Assembly: GCA_910585995.1 (NCBI GenBank)
Contig: CAJUGG010000072.1
Span: 1-12,449 of the forward strand
Direction: 5' to 3'
Length of the DNA stretch: 12,449 nt
Source: an uncultured Lachnospiraceae bacterium
GTDB taxonomy: Bacteria > Bacillota > Clostridia > Lachnospirales > Lachnospiraceae
Made by a program: the position numbers and the translations under genes. Below, in pieces: positions 8,418-12,449 of the stretch (positions are counted from its first letter, which is position 1; each line of letters starts with the position of its first letter). The notes beneath the pieces are model-generated. The model searched no databases, had not been told where the DNA came from, and saw nothing but the letters and a program-made list of their open reading frames with translations.

Positions 8418-8520
8418 AGTTCCGCAACTCCCCTCCCAAGCCCCCACTTCTAAGAGGATTTTCAGACACTTTTGTGTCTGAAAATCCTCTTGGGGCTTGT
8501 ATGGTCCGTTGCTGTTTTTT
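8418..8520 (-). repeat. Leader hairpin repeat, full copy before leuB
   Basis: This 103-nt imperfect palindrome has a perfect 18-bp inner stem (8452-8469 with 8474-8491) around a TTTT loop. A second helix CAAGCCCC/GGGGCTTG (8437-8444 with 8492-8499) follows, with a 7-nt bulge on one side, then an internal loop and an outer stem GCAAC/GTTGC (8424-8428 with 8508-8512). On the plus strand it begins AGTTCCGC and ends GCTGTTTTTT. In minus-strand sense it ends GCGGAACT 17 nt before the leuB ATG. It is about 80-90 percent similar by eye to the tgt copies. On the plus strand the T-run could make it a terminator of antisense transcription; in gene sense no U-run follows. Confidence 0.9.
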
Positions 8521-8523
8521 ATA
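8518..8523 (-). promoter_or_regulatory. Possible extended -10 for leuB
   Basis: Between the yajC terminator and the leuB repeat only about 20 nt remain. In minus-strand sense they contain TGTTATAAA, an extended -10 (TGn plus TATAAA). No good -35 is seen at 16-18 bp; the best is TTTTTA. If used, transcription would start at about 8511, at the 5' edge of the repeat. This is the only promoter candidate I see for leuB. Confidence 0.35.
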
Positions 8524-8540
8524 ACATTTCCTCTGCACAT

Positions 8541-8565
8541 AAAAAGGCGGAAGTCCCCTTCCGCC
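8541..8565 (-). terminator. Intrinsic terminator of tgt-yajC
   Basis: In minus-strand sense GGCGGAAG, loop GGGA, CTTCCGCC forms an 8-bp GC-rich stem followed at once by TTTTTATG. It lies about 30 nt after the yajC stop and separates tgt-yajC from leuB. Confidence 0.85.
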
Positions 8566-8596
8566 CTGCTGCTTACATCCTTTACCGATCCTGGTA

Positions 8597-8893
8597 TCAG
8601 TTCTGTTTTTCCACCTCCTGGATGGCTGCTTTCTTCATAGGGATACGACAGTTGCGGTTGCTTCCGAACTCTACAATTACGTCCTCATCCGTAATATCAA
8701 TCAAAACCCCATAAAATCCACTGGTTGTCACCACCACATCGCCCACTTCCATAGAGGCCAACATCGCTGCAACTCTCTTCTGCTCCTTTTTCTGAGGTCT
8801 CATCATGAAAAAATACATAGCCGCAATAAAAAGCCCCCACACAATCAATATCTGCAACATGCCACCGCCTGCACCTGTACCCGTTACCAACAT
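8597..8893 (-). CDS. yajC: Preprotein translocase accessory subunit YajC
   Basis: YajC is a small inner-membrane protein that associates with SecDF and the SecYEG translocon. The 98-residue product has a short N-terminal Gly-rich stretch, one membrane segment at about 12-31 (L-Q-I-L-I-V-W-G-L-F-I-A-A-M-Y-F-F), the hallmark M-R-P-Q-K-K-E motif at 31-37, and a cytosolic SH3-like part with G-D-V-V-V-T-T-S-G. AGGAGG lies 8 nt before the start. It sits 69 nt downstream of tgt, the common tgt-yajC order, and a strong terminator follows. secD and secF are not in the window. Confidence 0.95.
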   Translation of the reverse strand: MLVTGTGAGGGMLQILIVWGLFIAAMYFFMMRPQKKEQKRVAAMLASMEVGDVVVTTSGFYGVLIDITDEDVIVEFGSNRNCRIPMKKAAIQEVEKQN

Positions 8894-8926
8894 CTCTATG
8901 TCCTCCTAAAAAAATAACTAATGTCT

Positions 8927-8955
8927 ATTGTACACAATATTCTCTCTGACGGCAA
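8927..8955 (-). promoter_or_regulatory. Possible promoter of yajC
   Basis: In minus-strand sense TTGCCG (8950-8955), a 17-bp spacer and TACAAT (8927-8932) lie in the tgt-yajC gap. The -10 matches at 5 of 6 positions, but the -35 at only 3. It may give yajC extra transcription besides readthrough from tgt. No terminator is seen between the two genes. Confidence 0.35.
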
Positions 8956-8962
8956 GCCTTTT

Positions 8963-10105
8963 TTACGATTGTTTGACTGCTCCCTGCTGCATTCCCTCTA
9001 ACTTTTTCGCTTTATACGCTGAATAACATCCCTTCTCAATCGCTTCCCGAATCTCTTCCATCATATGGTTATAAAAATACAGATTGTGCAGCACACACAG
9101 CCGCATCCCCAACATTTCCTTCGCCTTTAACAGATGCCGGATATAAGCTCTTGAATACCTCCTGCATGCCGGACAGGCACACCCCTCTTCGATGGGACGT
9201 TCATCTAGCTCATATTGTGCATTAAACAGGTTCAATTTCCCCTGATTGGTATACACATGCCCATGCCTGCCATTACGGCTTGGATACACACAGTCAAAAA
9301 AATCCACCCCGCGCTCCACAGCCTCCAGAATATTAGCCGGCGTTCCCACCCCCATCAGATAGGTAGGCTTCTCTACTGGGAGGTAAGGAATGACTGCCTC
9401 GATGATCCGATACATCTCCTCATGACTCTCCCCCACGGCCAGACCCCCAATGGCATAACCTGGAAGATCAAGTTCTGCGATCCGCTTCGCATGCTGAACC
9501 CGGATATCCTCATATACAGCTCCCTGGTTAATTCCAAACAAAAGCTGCTCTTTATTAATCGTATCCTCAAGCCTGCACAGCCTGTCCATCTCCTTCTTAC
9601 ACCGCACAAGCCAGCGAGTTGTCCGCTCTACCGAAGCCTGCACATACCCCCTGTCCGCCTTACTAGGCGCACACTCATCAAAAGCCATGGCAATTGTCGA
9701 AGCCAGATTCGACTGAATCTGCATACTTTCCTCCGGTCCCATAAAGATCTTCCTGCCATCCACATGGGAGTTAAAATACACTCCCTCCTCCTTAATCTTG
9801 CGAAGACCTGCCAGAGAAAACACCTGAAATCCCCCCGAATCCGTCAAAATCGGCTTTTCCCAGGACATAAATCTATGAAGCCCTCCCAATTTCTTCACCA
9901 CCAGATCCCCTGGTCTCACATGCAGATGATACGTATTCGACAACTCCACCTGCGTTCCAATCCCTTCCAGATCCTCCGTAGACACTGCTCCCTTAATCGC
10001 TGCCACCGTCCCCACATTCATAAACACCGGCGTCTGTATCACCCCATGCACCGTATGAAACTCTCCTCGCTTCGCATTCCCATCCTTCTTAATCAACCGA
10101 TACAT
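8963..10105 (-). CDS. tgt: Queuine/preQ1 tRNA-guanine transglycosylase
   Basis: It exchanges the wobble guanine of GUN-anticodon tRNAs (Asp, Asn, His, Tyr) for preQ1 in queuosine synthesis. With the start at 10105 the protein has 380 residues, normal for the family. T-D-S-G-G-F-Q (88-94) holds the catalytic Asp89, D-C-V near 271 holds the nucleophile Asp, and the zinc site is C-x-C-x2-C at 309, 311, 314 plus His340 (V-L-H-N-L-Y). The motif after the nucleophile is P-S-R-N-G-R-H-G. The frame stays open for 57 more codons upstream, through two copies of the hairpin repeat. That extension is repeat translation; the true start M-Y-R-L-I-K has AGGAG 7 nt upstream. Confidence 0.95.
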   Translation of the reverse strand: MYRLIKKDGNAKRGEFHTVHGVIQTPVFMNVGTVAAIKGAVSTEDLEGIGTQVELSNTYHLHVRPGDLVVKKLGGLHRFMSWEKPILTDSGGFQVFSLAGLRKIKEEGVYFNSHVDGRKIFMGPEESMQIQSNLASTIAMAFDECAPSKADRGYVQASVERTTRWLVRCKKEMDRLCRLEDTINKEQLLFGINQGAVYEDIRVQHAKRIAELDLPGYAIGGLAVGESHEEMYRIIEAVIPYLPVEKPTYLMGVGTPANILEAVERGVDFFDCVYPSRNGRHGHVYTNQGKLNLFNAQYELDERPIEEGCACPACRRYSRAYIRHLLKAKEMLGMRLCVLHNLYFYNHMMEEIREAIEKGCYSAYKAKKLEGMQQGAVKQS

Positions 10106-10122
10106 CCTTAATCTCCTATTAG

Positions 10123-10223
10123 AGTTCCGCAATTTCCCTCCCAAGCCCCCTGCTCTAAGAGAATTTTCAGCCACTGAAGTGTCTGAAAATCCTCTTGGGG
10201 CTTGTACGGTCCATTGCTGTTTT
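10123..10223 (-). repeat. Leader hairpin repeat, tgt copy 1
   Basis: This 101-nt unit, AGTTCCGC to GCTGTTTT on the plus strand, is identical base for base to the next copy. The inner stem (AAGAGAATTTTCAGCCAC against GTGTCTGAAAATCCTCTT) has two imperfections. One of these is a G-U pair only when read on the minus strand (A-C on the plus strand). The outer stem is GCAAT/ATTGC where the leuB copy has GCAAC/GTTGC, a compensatory change. In minus-strand sense it ends GCGGAACT 17 nt before the tgt ATG, directly before TAATAGGAG. Confidence 0.9.
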
Positions 10224-10224
10224 G

Positions 10225-10325
10225 AGTTCCGCAATTTCCCTCCCAAGCCCCCTGCTCTAAGAGAATTTTCAGCCACTGAAGTGTCTGAAAATCCTCTTGG
10301 GGCTTGTACGGTCCATTGCTGTTTT
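10225..10325 (-). repeat. Leader hairpin repeat, tgt copy 2 (identical to copy 1)
   Basis: This is a perfect 101-nt tandem copy of the unit at 10123-10223, at a period of 102 nt. The period is a multiple of three, which is why the reading frame stays open and gives a false 34-residue protein repeat upstream of Tgt. Identity suggests a recent duplication or gene conversion. Confidence 0.9.
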
Positions 10326-10327
10326 AA

Positions 10328-10351
10328 AGTTCCGCAATTCCTTTTTCAAGC
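10328..10351 (-). repeat. Leader hairpin repeat, decayed third copy
   Basis: AGTTCCGCAATTCC at 10328-10341 restarts the repeat unit 103 nt after copy 2 begins, then similarity fades after TCAAGC. It appears to be the 3' end (minus-strand sense TTGCGGAACT) of a copy whose remainder is lost. It lies on the promoter side of the tgt leader. Confidence 0.6.
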
Positions 10352-10391
10352 ACCACGCAGCCTCACCTATGACAGAACTTTCACAAAATGA

Positions 10392-10420
10392 TTTACAAAC
10401 CAAAGTATATTATATATACT
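10392..10420 (+). promoter_or_regulatory. Sigma-A promoter of aroC
   Basis: TTTACA (10392-10397), a 17-bp spacer and TATACT (10415-10420) each match consensus at 5 of 6. Transcription should start near 10427, giving a short leader with AAAGGAG before the ATG at 10461. It overlaps the tgt promoter on the other strand. Confidence 0.7.
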
Positions 10421-10433
10421 AAAGCCTAGTCAA
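10404..10433 (-). promoter_or_regulatory. Sigma-A promoter of tgt, overlapping that of aroC
   Basis: In minus-strand sense TTGACT (10428-10433), an 18-bp spacer and TATACT (10404-10409) each match consensus at 5 of 6. The start site would be near 10397 and the tgt leader about 290 nt, most of it hairpin repeats. The two -10 elements form the palindrome AGTATAT-TAT-ATATACT (10404-10420), so both promoters probably cannot be occupied at once. Confidence 0.65.
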
Positions 10434-10460
10434 TAAAATTTAAACCCAAAGGAGAATATC

Positions 10461-11573
10461 ATGGCAGGTTCTACACTAGGCACCCTCTTTTCTATCACCA
10501 CTTGGGGCGAATCTCACGGTCCGGCTATCGGCGTCGTGATCGACGGCTGCCCCGCCGGACTCCCTCTGTCCGCATCCGACATCCAACCCTATCTCAACCG
10601 CCGAAAACCCGGCCAGTCCCGCTATACCACCCCTCGAAAAGAAGACGATACCGTAGAGATCCTCTCCGGCATCTTCGAAGGCAAGACCACCGGCACCCCC
10701 ATCTCTTTGATGGTCAAAAACACCTCCCAGCGTTCCAAAGACTACACAGAGATCGCCGCCTACTACCGCCCCGGACACGCTGACTACACCTACGACCAAA
10801 AATACGGCTTTCGCGACTACACCGGCGGCGGCCGCTCCTCTGGACGGGAGACCATCGGCCGCGTCGCCGCCGGTGCCATCGCTGCCAAACTCCTCTCAGA
10901 ACTAGGCATCACCGTCACCGCCTACACCCACTCCATCGGCCCCGTCACCATCGACTACGACCGCTTTGACCTGTCCGTCATGGAACAAAACGCCGTCAAC
11001 ATGCCCGACCCTATCGCTGCCAAAGAAGCCGAAGCCCATCTAGACGCCTGTCGTGCCCGCCAGGACTCCTGCGGCGGTATCGTCGAATGTGTCCTAAAAG
11101 GCCTCCCCGCAGGCATCGGAGACCCCTGCTTTGACAAATTAAACGCTAACCTGGCCAAATCCATCTGTTCCATCGGCGCCGTCAAAGGTTTCGAGATCGG
11201 AGACGGCTTCGCCGCTGCCGCTGCCTGCGGCAGCACCAACAATGACGCCTTTTATATGGAAGAAAACAAAGTCCGCAAAAAAACCAACCACTCAGGCGGC
11301 GTCTTAGGAGGCATCAGTGACGGCAGCGACCTCATCTTCCGCGCCGCCTTCAAACCCACCCCCTCCATTAGTGCCCCCCAGGAGACCGTCAACAAATCCG
11401 GCCAAAACATCACCATCTCCATCCACGGCCGCCACGACCCCATCATCGTCCCCCGCGCCGTCGTCGTTGTGGAATGTATGGCCGCCATCACCACCCTGGA
11501 CCTGCTCCTAAAGACCATCCCCTCCCGCCTGGACCACCTAAAAACCTTCTTCCAAAACCTATCCCCTATGTAA
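10461..11573 (+). CDS. aroC: Chorismate synthase
   Basis: It removes phosphate from 5-enolpyruvylshikimate-3-phosphate to give chorismate, the last step of the shikimate pathway, using reduced FMN. The 370-residue protein is full length. It shows all three family signatures: G-E-S-H-G-P-A-I-G (16-24) with catalytic His19, Y-R-P-G-H-A-D-Y-T-Y (102-111), and G-G-G-R-S-S-G-R-E-T (122-131). AAAGGAG lies 6 nt before the start. It is the only rightward gene, monocistronic as far as can be seen. Its codons end in C far more often than those of its leftward neighbours read on their own strand. That fits the C-rich plus strand of the window, but transfer cannot be ruled out. Confidence 0.96.
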   Translation: MAGSTLGTLFSITTWGESHGPAIGVVIDGCPAGLPLSASDIQPYLNRRKPGQSRYTTPRKEDDTVEILSGIFEGKTTGTPISLMVKNTSQRSKDYTEIAAYYRPGHADYTYDQKYGFRDYTGGGRSSGRETIGRVAAGAIAAKLLSELGITVTAYTHSIGPVTIDYDRFDLSVMEQNAVNMPDPIAAKEAEAHLDACRARQDSCGGIVECVLKGLPAGIGDPCFDKLNANLAKSICSIGAVKGFEIGDGFAAAAACGSTNNDAFYMEENKVRKKTNHSGGVLGGISDGSDLIFRAAFKPTPSISAPQETVNKSGQNITISIHGRHDPIIVPRAVVVVECMAAITTLDLLLKTIPSRLDHLKTFFQNLSPM

Positions 11574-11609
11574 CTATAACCCTCCCATAATTCCAAAACA
11601 ATACAGGCT

Positions 11610-11638
11610 CCCCTTCCCCACCTCCTTCCCCCAACCCC
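11610..11638 (-). other. Possible G-quadruplex motif after aroC
   Basis: The plus strand has four C-runs of 4, 4, 5 and 4 bases (11610-11613, 11616-11619, 11628-11632, 11635-11638). The minus strand therefore has four G-runs with loops of 2, 8 and 2. The 8-nt loop is one longer than the common search rule. It directly abuts the long inverted repeat. A C-rich stretch of the aroC 3' UTR is the plain alternative. Confidence 0.4.
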
Positions 11639-11642
11639 AGGG

Positions 11643-11908
11643 CGACAGACCACGGGCCGCTGCCGCAAGAGGCGGCTGGGCGCTGACGACCGCAGGGGAC
11701 CTGGGGGTTCGCACAAAGAGTGCTGTGTAGATTGGAGCGGACAGCCTGCGCTGTGTGTATGAGCCAGGCGGACACTTGTGTCCGAATGGAGCATACACAC
11801 TGTGCAGGCTGTCCGATACAATCTATGCAGACCTTTGTCGAACCCCCAGGCCCTCTGCGGTCATCAGCCGCCCAGCCGCCTCTTGCGGCAGTGACCCGTG
11901 GTCTGTCG
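11643..11908. repeat. 266-bp near-perfect inverted repeat between convergent genes
   Basis: The two arms run from CGACAGACCACGGG (11643-11656) to CCCGTGGTCTGTCG (11895-11908) and pair almost continuously to the centre. There CGGACAC-TT-GTGTCCG (11769-11784) makes the tip. Differences between arms are about a dozen scattered substitutions and a few 1-2 nt gaps near 11710-11730 and 11757-11768. The right end is 10 nt from the stop of the coat-like gene; the left end is 69 nt after aroC. No T-run follows on either strand, so it is not a standard intrinsic terminator, though it could still stop or slow polymerase. No transposase or clear target duplication is visible. It may be a MITE-like element or a long structured RNA. 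Confidence 0.85.
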
Positions 11909-11918
11909 TCCGTCCTTC

Positions 11919-12176
11919 CTACAACATAGACTCCGGCTTAAACAAAGATTTCACATGCTCAATCTCTTCCTTCGTCGCCTTAGAAGCCGGCACATAATAA
12001 GACTTCTCCCGCGCAATCTGATACAACTGCTCCTGCGCCGTCTCCGTCTTATTTCTCATCTGCTTCAGCGTCTGCTTCAACTGCGGATTCTCACTCTGCG
12101 TAATATACTCCGCATACGCCTTCAGCTCTCCATTAATCCCCACAAGTGCATCACTAACCATCGTCTTCTCGTCCAT
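11919..12176 (-). CDS. Coat-F-type spore coat protein
   Basis: This 85-residue helical protein resembles the small CotF-like spore coat proteins of Clostridia and Bacilli. The pattern is M-V-S-D-A-L near the start, A-Y-A-E-Y-I-T-Q-S-E-N-P (about 20-31), L-K-Q-T-L-K-Q-M-R-N (33-42), then L-Y-Q-I-A-R-E-K-S-Y-Y-V-P-A-S-K-A with two final helices. The fold is expected to be a ferritin-like helix pair, without metal ligands that I can identify. It would be made during sporulation and placed in the coat; a vegetative role cannot be excluded. AGGAGG lies 8 nt before the start. No sporulation-sigma promoter is visible, because the upstream 270 nt to the window edge is tandem repeat. It converges on aroC. 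Confidence 0.75.
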   Translation of the reverse strand: MDEKTMVSDALVGINGELKAYAEYITQSENPQLKQTLKQMRNKTETAQEQLYQIAREKSYYVPASKATKEEIEHVKSLFKPESML

Positions 12177-12195
12177 TTTGAGGCCCTCCTATTAA

Positions 12196-12297
12196 AGTTC
12201 CGCTTCAGTCCCTACACTTCCCCCACTCTGGAAGCATTTTCGGCCGCTCACGCGTCCGATAATCCTTCCGGGCACTTCCAGGACTTCCGCTGTTTTT
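12196..12297 (-). repeat. Diverged leader hairpin repeat, coat-gene copy 1
   Basis: The unit begins AGTTCCGC and ends CCGCTGTTTTT on the plus strand, the same ends as the leuB and tgt repeats. The core stem is GGAAGCATTTTCGG/CCGATAATCCTTCC with two mismatches. The core aligns with the other type: ATTTTCGG for ATTTTCAG, and GCGTCCGATAATCCTTCC for GTGTCTGAAAATCCTCTT. In minus-strand sense it ends GCGGAACT 19 nt before the ATG, directly before TAATAGGAGG, as at tgt. Confidence 0.85.
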
Positions 12298-12298
12298 A

Positions 12299-12399
12299 AG
12301 TTCCGCTTCAGTCCCTACAGTTCCACCACTCTGGAAGCATTTTCGGCCGCTCACGCGTCCGATAATCCTTCCGGGCACTTCCAGGACTTCCGCTGTTTT
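12299..12399 (-). repeat. Diverged leader hairpin repeat, coat-gene copy 2
   Basis: This tandem copy lies 103 nt from the first and differs by a few bases around 12320-12327 (CAGTTCCACCAC where copy 1 has CACTTCCCCCAC). The stem-loop core is identical to copy 1. Confidence 0.85.
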
Positions 12400-12400
12400 A

Positions 12401-12449
12401 AGTTCCGCTTCAGTCCCTACAGTTTCCCCACTCTGGAAGCATTTTCGGC
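12401..12449 (-). repeat. Diverged leader hairpin repeat, copy 3, cut by the window edge
   Basis: The first 49 nt of a third unit, at a period of 102 nt, run to the end of the window within the stem (ATTTTCGGC). The array therefore continues beyond the window and its total length is unknown. Confidence 0.8.

Noticed and set aside
8401..8540. T-box riboswitch before leuB
   Set aside because: No T-box consensus and no antiterminator/terminator pair in gene sense; the GCGGAACT end is shared with serC, tgt and the coat gene.
8963..10276. Longer Tgt of 437 residues with an N-terminal repeat
   Set aside because: The extra 57 residues are translated hairpin repeat; the start at 10105 has a good Shine-Dalgarno and the family N-terminus.
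11252..11929. Open frames across the aroC 3' end and the inverted repeat
   Set aside because: They are low-complexity Pro/Arg/Ser-rich translations, present on both strands because of the palindrome, without Shine-Dalgarno or family resemblance.
12196..12449. CRISPR array
   Set aside because: The repeats are about 102 nt, directly adjoining, without unique spacers, and no cas genes are present.

Overview
The window looks like a piece of chromosome from a spore-forming Clostridia bacterium, most likely a member of the Lachnospiraceae. This rests on the serC-serA-DUF1015 operon, the tgt-yajC pair, purine-rich Shine-Dalgarno sequences, a short SerA with one ACT domain, and a small coat-F-type spore protein. 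The species is not assigned. All genes are ordinary, intact housekeeping genes; the unusual material lies between them.

Layout from left to right: (1) 33-3518, minus strand, the serine operon serC > serA > DUF1015, tightly packed and read from a good sigma-A promoter at 3785-3813. (2) 3874-8400, minus strand, a branched-chain amino acid cluster leuB > ilvD > ilvB. (3) 8541-10105, minus strand, tgt > yajC, closed by an intrinsic terminator. (4) 10461-11573, plus strand, aroC, the only rightward gene; its promoter overlaps the tgt promoter face to face. (5) 11574-11918, a gap between convergent genes, almost filled by a 266-bp near-perfect inverted repeat. (6) 11919-12176, minus strand, a coat-F-like spore protein. 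Together the enzymes feed serine, valine/isoleucine/leucine and chorismate biosynthesis, plus tRNA queuosine modification and the Sec translocon accessory subunit YajC.

The most notable signal is a family of about 100-nt bulged-hairpin repeats, running (minus-strand sense) from AACAGC to GCGGAACT. They sit immediately upstream of the ribosome binding site of serC (one shortened copy), leuB (one copy), tgt (two identical tandem copies plus a third fragment) and the coat-like gene (at least two and a half tandem copies of a diverged version). The orientation relative to the gene is the same every time, and the distance from repeat end to start codon is 17-22 nt. Two of the four loci share the same sequence through the Shine-Dalgarno. 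One outer stem shows a compensatory change between copies. This could be a mobile 5'-leader, a structured RNA family or a REP/MITE-like repeat; the sequence alone does not decide.
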